Source: a bacterium
Lineage (GTDB): Bacteria; Bdellovibrionota_C; UBA2361; SZUA-149
Assembly (NCBI GenBank): GCA_003230795.1
Contig: QIGM01000247.1
Span: forward strand, 1 to 6,876
Reading direction: 5' to 3'
DNA: 6,876 nt
Below, in pieces: positions 1 through 6,876 of the stretch (positions within the stretch are counted from its first letter, which is position 1; the number at the start of each line of letters is the position of its first letter). The notes under the pieces were generated by a model. That model saw only the letters and a list, made by a program, of their open reading frames with translations. It made no database searches and had not been told where the DNA came from. A program made the position numbers and the translations under genes.

Positions 1-1154
1 TCCCAAACGCTTAGCTCACGCTTGTGGTCCAATTTATCGCCTTTTGCATCGACGTAAGCGACTCCTTTTAGCCCGTTCTTTTCAGCGAGAAGTGTGTTGT
101 CGATTTGCTTTCGCACGATTTCAGGGCTTGGGCCGTCTAGGCGAGAGACTAGTAGGATAGGAAGTGGAGGCCCTGCTTTCGATGTCTTGAGTAGGGAACG
201 ATAGTAGTATGGATTTGGCAGACGTCCATTAACCTCATAAGAATCTCTGTCCCACCAGAGTAGCGACAGCTCGCTATCCACGCTTGCGTCTGCGTCTTTA
301 AACGATCGAGTTTTCTTCTCTTTACTTGCTAGTGCCAGCACCCCTGTAGCGCCAAAGTAACGCCTTGTCAGATCATACATTCGCCCGAGATTTTTCTTAT
401 TCGGATTGGCTTTTAACTGGGGAATAATTGCTTTAGCAGAGGCAACCTCATTTTTAAGTCGTGAGGATTGTGCTGTTAGCTGCGCCTCTCTCTCTGGGGT
501 ATCTGCGGTAAGATTTGCAAGTAGTGCACTTGGTCCGCCGAATAAGGTGATAGCCCCTACTAGCTGTTGCTGGGCTTGTTCTCGAGATTCTGCTGACTCA
601 AGGGATGCAATTCTCTTTGCTGCCTGTTTTAGGCTTGCGTCGGTTAAGCGGAGGAACTCCATTTCGGAACCCGTTTTGGGTAGCTCCGGCTTTTTGTCCT
701 TGGGGCGCCCCACAGATTCCGCCGTGAAGTAGGCCGCGAGAATTTCTTTGCGAGCCGCGTCCAGCTGACTTGTGGCGAGGACCAGTCGAGATTTCATTTC
801 TTCGTTTGCTTGTGGAGCTTGCACACGGAGCGGCACGCCATACATCAGGGCGAGTATTCTTACTCTGGTTCCAAATCGTTGCGCACTGAGTTTTTCGCGA
901 AGCGCGTCCACGAGGAGGCGCTGATAGCTTTCTCGAGAGATAGTTTCTTCAAGTGGTAAATCTAGGAGAAATACTTGGGAGCGAGGAATTTCTCGCGCAT
1001 TCGCATAATGCTCCGCAAGAGCAATGCTATCAGCACTGTTCTTATTGGCGATGACCCCAACCTGTTCTGCTCCAGGTAGTGCAAGAGATTTACTGGAGGA
1101 GAAGAGAAGAAAGGAGCAGAGAAAGAAAACAGTAGCTAGTAGTCGATGCAGCAT
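1..1154 (-). CDS. TIGR03790 family secreted protein (C-terminus cut by window edge)
   Basis: Open from an ATG at 1154 to the window edge without a stop; 384 residues are visible and the C-terminus is missing. Residues 1-26 look like a Sec signal peptide: Arg4, a hydrophobic run LLATVFFLCSFLLF, then a probable cleavage after SLA. The mature protein should therefore be exported. I recognise TIGR03790 family signatures: the GVPLR strand (106-110), ASVDSELSLLWW (290-301), NPYYYRS (314-320), SRLDGP (337-342) and an AEKNGLKGVAYVDAKG block (357-372). Between GVPLR and ASVDSE lies a long, charged, mostly helical stretch (about 115-285). The biochemical function is unknown. As I recall, the family is confined to exosortase-carrying bacteria. 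It starts 4 bases after the tyrS stop, with AGGA just upstream of the ATG, so it is probably the last or a late gene of the ftsB-dciA-tyrS operon. The family call is confident; the role is not known. Confidence 0.88.
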   Translation of the reverse strand, partial: MLHRLLATVFFLCSFLLFSSSKSLALPGAEQVGVIANKNSADSIALAEHYANAREIPRSQVFLLDLPLEETISRESYQRLLVDALREKLSAQRFGTRVRILALMYGVPLRVQAPQANEEMKSRLVLATSQLDAARKEILAAYFTAESVGRPKDKKPELPKTGSEMEFLRLTDASLKQAAKRIASLESAESREQAQQQLVGAITLFGGPSALLANLTADTPEREAQLTAQSSRLKNEVASAKAIIPQLKANPNKKNLGRMYDLTRRYFGATGVLALASKEKKTRSFKDADASVDSELSLLWWDRDSYEVNGRLPNPYYYRSLLKTSKAGPPLPILLVSRLDGPSPEIVRKQIDNTLLAEKNGLKGVAYVDAKGDKLDHKRELSVW

Positions 1155-1158
1155 AGTC

Positions 1159-2466
1159 CTAAGAAGTTTGAAGCTGGACGAGGAAGTAGTTCTTCTTACC
1201 GCTGCGAATAACGAGCACTTTCTCTTCGATGAAATCTGTATTTGTAATACTCTCTTTTGCATCAGATCTGCGCTCATTGTTAAGGTAGAGCCCACCGCCC
1301 TCTATCAGCCTTCGCGCAGCCCCCTTTGAACTGCATACTTTAGCTGAAACTAAAAGATCCGGCAGTGCCATCCCCGAGGCGAATAAGTTCTCATCGATTG
1401 AGACTGAGGGAACCTCACGAAAAATGTCGAGTAGCGTCTCGCTTGGAATGGAGTTCATGCTTGCACCGAAGAGAATCGCGCTCGCTTGAATTGCCTGCTC
1501 GCTTTGTGCTTTACCGTGCACAAGGTTACAGAGCGCTCTTGCGAGAGTTTTTTGAGCGTCTCTTTCGCCGGGCGCTTCGCTTTGTTTCTTTTCAAGCTCC
1601 GCGAGAGTGGCATCATCAAGTTCAGTAAATAGCTTGAGGTAAGTAATCACGTCTTCATCGCTGGTGTTCAGCCAGTACTGATAGAAATGGTAGGGAGAAG
1701 TTCTCTCTGCTGAGAGCCAAACAGCACCTTTTTCGGTTTTACCGAACTTTGCCCCACTAGAGGTGGTTAATAGCGGGAAGGTAAGACCGAATGCTGCTGA
1801 ATCAGCCTGAGCTTCGGAACGGCGGATGAGCTCAAGCCCTGCGGTGATATTGCCCCATTGGTCAGAACCGCCAACCTGTAGGCGGCAGTTTTGATTTCTA
1901 TACAGCCAGAGGAAGTCATACGCTTGGAGCAGCATGTAGCTAAACTCGGTGTAGCTAATCCCTTGTTCTCTGTTCTCAAGCCGGCTGCGCACAGAGTCTT
2001 TCGCCATCATGGAGTTAATGGTGAAGTGTTTTCCAACGTCTCGTAAAAAGTTGATGTAATTCAGCTTGCCGAGCCACTGATCATTTCGAACTATCTGGTA
2101 GGCGTTCTCTCCCTCACTCGAAAGAAACAGCTTGATTTGAGACTCTATGCCTTGGGCGTTTAGTTCTAATTGTTCATTAGTCAGGAGCACCCGCTCTTCG
2201 GATTTACCTGACGGGTCGCCAATCATCCCAGTTGCTGAGCCGAGGAGGACAATCGGTTTATGTCCTTTCTCTTGAAGCCGTCGCATCAGTAACAGCGGTA
2301 ACATGCTTCCTGCGTGCAGACTGTCGGCAGTGGGGTCAAAGCCGCAATAAAAAGAAATAGGTGGCCCGCCGTTCGCTGGTCCGTCGAGCAGTGTGTCTAG
2401 TTCTTCACGATTGCTTGCATCATGAATGCAACCTCGTGCGTCGAGCGTTTGTAGGAGGGAACTCAT
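1159..2466 (-). CDS. tyrS: Tyrosyl-tRNA synthetase (class I)
   Basis: Cytoplasmic enzyme that activates tyrosine with ATP and charges tRNA-Tyr. At 435 residues it has the usual bacterial length. The Rossmann core shows FDPTADSLHAGS (43-54), where HAGS (51-54) is the class I HIGH-type signature, then GDPSGKSEER (83-92). The tyrosine pocket segment has Y-x3-Q-x2-D (Y177, Q181, D184), followed by GGSDQWGNIT (199-208). KFGKT (240-244) is the KMSKS equivalent. A C-terminal S4-type RNA-binding domain covers about 367-432 (LPDLLVSAKVCSSKGAARRL onwards). The HIGH motif ends in Ser where His or Asn is usual; everything else is intact, so it should be active. The ATG sits 11 bases after the dciA-like stop without a clear Shine-Dalgarno sequence, suggesting coupled translation. 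The N-terminal MSSLLQTLDARG fits the family start well. Confidence 0.97.
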   Translation of the reverse strand: MSSLLQTLDARGCIHDASNREELDTLLDGPANGGPPISFYCGFDPTADSLHAGSMLPLLLMRRLQEKGHKPIVLLGSATGMIGDPSGKSEERVLLTNEQLELNAQGIESQIKLFLSSEGENAYQIVRNDQWLGKLNYINFLRDVGKHFTINSMMAKDSVRSRLENREQGISYTEFSYMLLQAYDFLWLYRNQNCRLQVGGSDQWGNITAGLELIRRSEAQADSAAFGLTFPLLTTSSGAKFGKTEKGAVWLSAERTSPYHFYQYWLNTSDEDVITYLKLFTELDDATLAELEKKQSEAPGERDAQKTLARALCNLVHGKAQSEQAIQASAILFGASMNSIPSETLLDIFREVPSVSIDENLFASGMALPDLLVSAKVCSSKGAARRLIEGGGLYLNNERRSDAKESITNTDFIEEKVLVIRSGKKNYFLVQLQTS

Positions 2467-2477
2467 AAATCTAGGCG

Positions 2478-2819
2478 CTACTTTTCAAAATTGCTGGGGC
2501 TGCCGGTGGCAAAACGAATGTCCTCAATCAGCGCGCCGCTTCCATATTCAAAGATACGTTCTAAGATATCTTTTTTCATCATACTTAATTCTTGAGCCCA
2601 AACTGCGTCTTGGACTCTTACTACCAGAGTTTTCCCTCGAATTATTTTCTCAGGAATTGCTACCGCGGCGATCTCTTGGCCAACGATCTCCGGCCAGTCT
2701 GGAAATGCTGCGTACTGCTCAAGTTTCTTATCGAGACGATAGGCACCGAGCGTTCTTTCCAGCACGCTGGCGACGGATTTGGGAGCCTTATTCTTTGGGC
2801 GGTACTTCGCTTTGCTCAT
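2478..2819 (-). CDS. DUF721 / DciA-like protein (putative replicative helicase loader)
   Basis: A 113-residue protein from the ATG at 2819 (MSKAKYRPKNK). The hallmarks of DUF721 are present: a basic N-terminus, a helix KSVASVLERTLGAYRLDKKL, the core Trp in FPDWPEIVG, the strand GKTLVVRV, and VWAQELSMMKKDILERI followed by IEDIRFATG. Characterised DUF721 proteins (DciA) help load or operate DnaB helicase at replication start. That role is carried over from the family, and many DUF721 proteins are untested. The frame stays open upstream to a GTG at 2882, giving 134 residues. I prefer 2819 because the extra 21 residues lie inside the ftsB-like gene, look unlike the family and have no ribosome binding site; the ATG also lacks a clear one. 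Even with the shorter start it overlaps the ftsB-like gene by 32 bases, so translational coupling is likely. Confidence 0.85.
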   Translation of the reverse strand: MSKAKYRPKNKAPKSVASVLERTLGAYRLDKKLEQYAAFPDWPEIVGQEIAAVAIPEKIIRGKTLVVRVQDAVWAQELSMMKKDILERIFEYGSGALIEDIRFATGSPSNFEK

Positions 2820-3135
2820 CTGATGAGGTCGAATTCTCGGGTGTTCGGCTGTTTGCCTGGCTGAATATGTAGACAATTTCACCGGGTTTTGAAAGGCCCA
2901 GCTGCTCTCGTGCGCGCTGTTCGAGCACTAAATCGCTGTTACTGACGCCGTAGATTTTATTCTGAATATCGACGATTTCGGACTCGAGCTCACGATTCTC
3001 AGAGTTCAGCATCGCGATTTCACCGCTTAGATGAATAAGCTCCATTAGGCCATGGTTTCCGGCCACGGTGAAGAGCACGAGTAAGGCGATAAGAATACTC
3101 AAGATTACAGAACTAACTCGGCCCATTCCCTTCAC
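2788..3135 (-). CDS. ftsB: FtsB/DivIC-type septum formation initiator protein
   Basis: A small bitopic membrane protein of the division complex. In characterised bacteria FtsB/DivIC pairs with FtsL and FtsQ/DivIB to recruit and activate septal wall synthesis. The 115 residues show a short cytoplasmic N-terminus, one membrane helix (about 8-26, SSVILSILIALLVLFTVAG) and a coiled coil (about 36-62, EIAMLNSENRELESEIVDIQ). Then comes the family signature LEQRAREQLGLSKPGEIVYIF (about 71-91), and a Ser/Glu-rich tail. The start is a GTG at 3135, directly after an in-frame TAA. An ATG three codons later (3126) is equally possible: AAGGGA touches it, but too closely for a normal Shine-Dalgarno. It heads the minus-strand operon and is divergent from enolase. 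The symbol is by family; DivIC would be an equivalent name. Confidence 0.85.
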   Translation of the reverse strand: MKGMGRVSSVILSILIALLVLFTVAGNHGLMELIHLSGEIAMLNSENRELESEIVDIQNKIYGVSNSDLVLEQRAREQLGLSKPGEIVYIFSQANSRTPENSTSSDEQSEVPPKE

Positions 3136-3155
3136 TTATTTCTTTCTGAATAAGA

Positions 3156-3185
3156 AGTATAGTCTCCTACGCAAGCCGGCTTGAA
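3156..3185 (-). promoter_or_regulatory. Candidate promoter for the ftsB-dciA-tyrS operon
   Basis: On the minus strand TATACT (3161-3156) is a good -10 box. An 18-base spacer upstream is TTCAAG (3185-3180), a poor -35 match. Transcription would begin near 3149, leaving a leader of about 14 bases to the GTG or 23 to the ATG of the ftsB-like gene. The -35 position coincides with that of the opposite promoter and with the palindrome at 3172-3183. Confidence 0.4.
3172..3183. promoter_or_regulatory. Perfect 12-bp palindrome, candidate operator
   Basis: CAAGCCGGCTTG reads the same on both strands. Its right arm runs into the -35 box of the enolase promoter and covers most of the weak -35 of the ftsB promoter, so a dimeric regulator bound here could affect both directions. 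No T-run follows it on either strand, so it does not look like a terminator. The regulator is unknown and chance is not excluded. Confidence 0.35.
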
Positions 3186-3210
3186 ATCGGCTGCGCCTTT
3201 ACACTATAAA
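3181..3210 (+). promoter_or_regulatory. Candidate sigma70-type promoter for eno
   Basis: TTGAAA (3181-3186) and TATAAA (3205-3210) are separated by 18 bases; each matches the consensus at five of six positions. It is the best plus-strand promoter I can see in the intergenic region. Transcription would start near 3217, giving a 5' leader of roughly 170 nt before the enolase ATG. Confidence 0.5.
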
Positions 3211-3216
3211 GTATTC

Positions 3217-4669
<1,453 letters not shown>

Positions 4670-4711
4670 AGTGAGTCCAGAGTTGAGCTGCTACACGAGG
4701 ATGGCTTCACG

Positions 4712-5356
4712 ATGAAGACAGTCGCTGTGATGCAGCCCTACTTTGTGCCCTATGCCGGCTACTTTCGCCTGATCGATCAGGCGGATACTTTCGTAATCTA
4801 TGATTGTGTGCAGTTTCCTCGCAGGGGGTATGTGCATCGCAATCAGCTACCGAATGCTGCCGGTGTGATGGAGTGGCTTACCTTGCCACTTGAGAAGTGT
4901 CCGCGAGAAACTAAGATTGATAGCCTTCGCTTTCCCAGTGATGTAGCGAAGCGTTTCCGTGAACAGCTTCAGAGTTTTCCTCAGGTAGAGGATAGCGTTC
5001 CGAGCGCTATTGCCGAGCAACTATTCGCCTTCGAAGGCAAACCTAGTCGCTATATTGGTTCACTGCTGATGACTATCTCCGCCTATTTTGGTCTAGAGGC
5101 AGAGTTTGTCTATTCGAGTGAGCTTGAGATTGATCCTAACCTTAAGGCTCAGGATCGCATTCTTTCAATCGTGTCAGAGCTTAAGGCTGAGCGTTATGTG
5201 AATGCACCCGGAGGGAAAGATCTCTACGATGTAGCAGAGTTTAATGCCCAAGGTGTTGAACTCGTGGTGCAAGACCCCTTTCAGGGAGAACATGCAAGTA
5301 TTCTGCATCGTGTTTGCACCGAGTCAGTAGATAGCATCCTCAAAGATATCAGATAG
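4712..5356 (+). CDS. WbqC family protein
   Basis: A 214-residue protein of the WbqC-like family (PF08889). These are usually encoded in O-antigen, capsule and other surface-glycan clusters and lack a well-established reaction. Recognised features are the N-terminal block MQPYFVPYAGYFRLI (7-21), FVIYDCVQF (27-35), HRNQL (42-46), WLTLPLEK (55-62), and the C-terminal RYVNAPGGKDLYDVAEF segment (161-177), which matches the family N-x-x-GG-x-x-LYD-x-x-x-F pattern. There is no signal peptide or membrane helix, so it is probably cytoplasmic. GAGG at 4697-4700 lies 11 bases before the ATG, a little far. The gene lies 42 bases after enolase and 55 before the formyltransferase. The context suggests a role in making or transferring an unusual sugar, but this is inference. 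Confidence 0.9.
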   Translation: MKTVAVMQPYFVPYAGYFRLIDQADTFVIYDCVQFPRRGYVHRNQLPNAAGVMEWLTLPLEKCPRETKIDSLRFPSDVAKRFREQLQSFPQVEDSVPSAIAEQLFAFEGKPSRYIGSLLMTISAYFGLEAEFVYSSELEIDPNLKAQDRILSIVSELKAERYVNAPGGKDLYDVAEFNAQGVELVVQDPFQGEHASILHRVCTESVDSILKDIR

Positions 5357-5411
5357 TATGATAAGCTTTTTCGTATTCAAGACTAAGCGGTAGTTCTAGG
5401 ACCTCCTCGCA

Positions 5412-6092
5412 ATGGCTTTAGCTAAGATATCACTTTCTCGATTTGCCGTTGTCGCTTCTACCGGCGGAAGTGTGGTGAGAGCAGCACTTGAAGTGCGGTC
5501 ATTTAGAAAAAATCTCGCCTTGATTGTCGTAGATCGTGAGTGTGGCGCGGAGCAAATCGCAGCTGACTTTGGCGTTGCGCTTATTAAGATAGAAGAAAAG
5601 AACGCCTTAACTTTCTCAGATAAGCTCTTAGCCGTGCTTCGGCAAGAGAAGATCGATGCGATGTTTAGCTTCTACCTTCGCCTTTATCGAGGAGAACTTT
5701 TGAAAGAGTTCGAGAACCGCATCGTTAATTTACATCCTTCCTTACTTCCGTCGTTTAAGGGGCTGCGTGTGTTTGAAGCCGCGCGAGCTGCTGCTGTTCC
5801 TTTCTTGGGAAGCACCGTGCACTTTATCGATGACTCTATGGATGATGGCCCAATTATCGCGCAAGGGGTGGTAGCGGCTAGCCCCTTAGAGGAGGAGAGC
5901 GTACTTCGGCACTGCATATTTGTTCAGCAAGTAAAGCAACTTGTGCAAACGGCCTCCTGGTTGCGAGAGGGTAGAATTACTGTGGATTCAGGAAGGGTCA
6001 TCGTGGCAGATGCTCAGTTTGAAGAGTCTGATATTGTACCCAATCTCGATGACCAAGATGCTCTAGGCATTGATATTCCTTCACCCTTTTGA
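5412..6092 (+). CDS. PurN-like formyltransferase, substrate unknown
   Basis: A 226-residue protein of the formyl_transf_N (GART) fold, which moves a formyl group from 10-formyltetrahydrofolate to an amine. The catalytic residues are all visible: N106 and H108 in NLHPSLLPSFKG, and D144 in the GSTVHFIDDSMDDGPIIAQ segment. From memory these fall at the same numbers as in E. coli PurN. The folate-side segment SFYLRLY (86-92) replaces PurN's GFMRIL. The N-terminal loop is STGGSV (16-21) instead of the GNGSN that binds GAR phosphate in PurN, so GAR is doubtful as substrate. An acidic tail (about 200-226) follows the fold. AGGA (5398-5401) lies 10 bases before the ATG. Its place between a WbqC and a glycosyltransferase-like gene points to an amino-sugar N-formyltransferase. 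A divergent purine-pathway PurN remains possible. Confidence 0.87.
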   Translation: MALAKISLSRFAVVASTGGSVVRAALEVRSFRKNLALIVVDRECGAEQIAADFGVALIKIEEKNALTFSDKLLAVLRQEKIDAMFSFYLRLYRGELLKEFENRIVNLHPSLLPSFKGLRVFEAARAAAVPFLGSTVHFIDDSMDDGPIIAQGVVAASPLEEESVLRHCIFVQQVKQLVQTASWLREGRITVDSGRVIVADAQFEESDIVPNLDDQDALGIDIPSPF

Positions 6093-6104
6093 GAACTTTG
6101 TTTA

Positions 6105-6848
6105 ATGTCTAAACCTGTTTATGTCTTCATTATTTGTTGGGAACGACCGCTCTATCTCTGGGCATGCCTAGACGCGCTCTTTCGCAACACCTCCACTGAT
6201 TGCCGATTCGTTCTGATCAATAACAATTCCCAAGATCCTCTGGTAGAGGAAGTAGTCGCCGGCTTTGATCGTCGAGGGCTATTTCATAAAGTGCACAACA
6301 TGGAGGAGAATAGCCCTAATTCCTTCGAGCGCATACTTGCCGAGTATGATGCCGAGATCGATGATACCTATGTGTATCTTGAGTCGGATATTGTTGTGGC
6401 GAAGACCGAGGTTTGTTGGTTAGAGCAGATGCTTTCAATGATGCGAGATAATAAACGTCTAGCGATGTTAGGTTCTCGAATCGATCCCACAGATTTTGTT
6501 GATGAGGCGCGAGCGAAACTTCTTACGCCTGACCTTAACGATGCGCAACGTGCAAACTTGATTAAACTGCAAAGCCCAGAACGAATTCCCCAACAAGCGA
6601 ACGGCTTGTTCACTGATGCCAGTTTTAATCCCCCTGGTCGACTAGTAATGTATCGCAAACATGCAGTCGAGGAAGTCGGCTTCAAGAGAGACTCCAAATT
6701 GAACAAGGCGCTTATTGCCGCGGACTACGAAACTGGAATTGCGTACGGCGTTTTGCACCGTCATCTATCTTTGCTGAACTTCTTTGACTATCCAGATTAC
6801 GATTACGATTCCAGAGAGAACTATTTTTCGCGCGCAGGGCAAAAGTAA
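6105..6848 (+). CDS. GT-A-fold glycosyltransferase-like protein
   Basis: A 247-residue protein resembling family 2-type glycosyltransferases. It opens with a typical first strand and loop, PVYVFIICWERPLYLWACLDAL (4-25), then FVLINNNSQD (35-44), the nucleotide-binding strand with its conserved Asn/Ser. YVYLESDIVV (89-98) follows, with E93-S94-D95 at the place of the DXD metal/nucleotide site. Later segments (FNPPGRLVMYRKHAVEEVGF, about 174-193, and ADYETGIAY, 206-214) resemble the acceptor side of such enzymes. There is no membrane segment. Close to the end is a Tyr/Asp-rich run, DYPDYDYDS. Asp is replaced by Glu at the first DXD position, so activity is probable but not certain; donor and acceptor are unknown. 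The ATG lies 12 bases after the formyltransferase stop with only a weak ribosome binding site, suggesting coupling. Confidence 0.82.
   Translation: MSKPVYVFIICWERPLYLWACLDALFRNTSTDCRFVLINNNSQDPLVEEVVAGFDRRGLFHKVHNMEENSPNSFERILAEYDAEIDDTYVYLESDIVVAKTEVCWLEQMLSMMRDNKRLAMLGSRIDPTDFVDEARAKLLTPDLNDAQRANLIKLQSPERIPQQANGLFTDASFNPPGRLVMYRKHAVEEVGFKRDSKLNKALIAADYETGIAYGVLHRHLSLLNFFDYPDYDYDSRENYFSRAGQK
6836..6839 (+). promoter_or_regulatory. Shine-Dalgarno site for the gene starting at 6848
   Basis: AGGG lies 8 bases before the ATG at 6848, inside the last codons of the glycosyltransferase-like gene. It supports a genuine start for the gene that leaves the window. Confidence 0.5.
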
Positions 6849-6876
6849 TGTATCGCTTTATTCGACCAAGCGTTCC
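6848..6876 (+). CDS. Start of a further cassette gene (only nine codons visible)
   Basis: The ATG shares its A with the TAA of the previous gene (TAATG), has AGGG 8 bases upstream, and reads MYRFIRPSV before the window ends. The one-base overlap and ribosome binding site suggest a true, translationally coupled gene. The short N-terminus (x-RF-x-RPS-x) is reminiscent of DegT/DnrJ/EryC1 PLP-dependent sugar aminotransferases, which would supply the amine for a sugar formyltransferase. Nine residues cannot establish that, so no function is assigned. Confidence 0.55.

Noticed and set aside
406..732. Plus-strand open frame of 108 codons
   Set aside because: It lies antisense inside the TIGR03790 gene. 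It has Ser/Ala/Cys-rich composition with no family likeness, while the minus strand carries a recognisable protein throughout.
2426..2872. Plus-strand open frames (148 and 90 codons) over the DUF721 gene
   Set aside because: They are antisense to tyrS, DUF721 and ftsB, which all match families, and neither shows a domain or a ribosome binding site.
3172..3183. The palindrome as a bidirectional terminator
   Set aside because: No T-run follows on either strand and both flanking genes start, rather than end, here.
4701..4715. Four-codon mini-ORF (MASR) whose TGA overlaps the wbqC ATG
   Set aside because: GAGG touches its ATG directly, leaving no spacer, so it is unlikely to be translated. The same GAGG more plausibly serves the ATG at 4712.
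5357..5362. TATGAT as a -10 box for a promoter before the formyltransferase
   Set aside because: No acceptable -35 lies 16-18 bases upstream, and a single hexamer is too weak.
5398..5407. AGGACCTCCT before the formyltransferase as a self-pairing ribosome site
   Set aside because: AGGA and TCCT are separated by only two bases, which is too tight for a hairpin loop, and longer pairing is not seen.

Overview
The window looks like the chromosome of a Gram-negative bacterium with mid-range GC. The probable group is a deltaproteobacterium-like or related lineage (Myxococcota, Bdellovibrionota or similar). The pointers are an FtsB/DivIC-type divisome gene beside enolase (a pairing known from proteobacteria), a DciA-type (DUF721) protein, a WbqC-family protein, and a TIGR03790-family secreted protein. 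As I recall the family note, TIGR03790 occurs only in species that carry exosortase. Nothing in the window fixes the genus.

Left half, minus strand, read from about 3150 down to 1: a compact four-gene operon, ftsB-like -> dciA-like (DUF721) -> tyrS -> TIGR03790 family. The first two genes overlap and the other gaps are 11 and 4 bases, so one transcript is likely. It mixes division, replication and translation genes with an exported protein of unknown function. That last gene runs off the left edge, so its C-terminus is missing.

Middle, 3136-3385: a 250-base divergent intergenic region. It holds a good sigma70-like promoter towards enolase, a weaker one towards ftsB, and a perfect 12-bp palindrome that overlaps the -35 positions of both. 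The enolase message would have a leader of about 170 nt.

Right half, plus strand, 3386-6876: enolase, complete with all catalytic residues, followed without a visible terminator by a cell-surface sugar cassette. The cassette is a WbqC-family protein, a PurN-like formyltransferase, a GT-A-type glycosyltransferase-like protein, and the first nine codons of another gene whose ATG overlaps the previous stop (TAATG). The formyltransferase keeps the Asn/His/Asp catalytic triad but lacks the usual GAR-binding loop. The likely theme is synthesis of a surface glycan that may contain an N-formylated amino sugar. This is the least ordinary part of the window; that chemistry is an inference from context.

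I see no tRNA, rRNA, CRISPR array, insertion sequence or phage gene.
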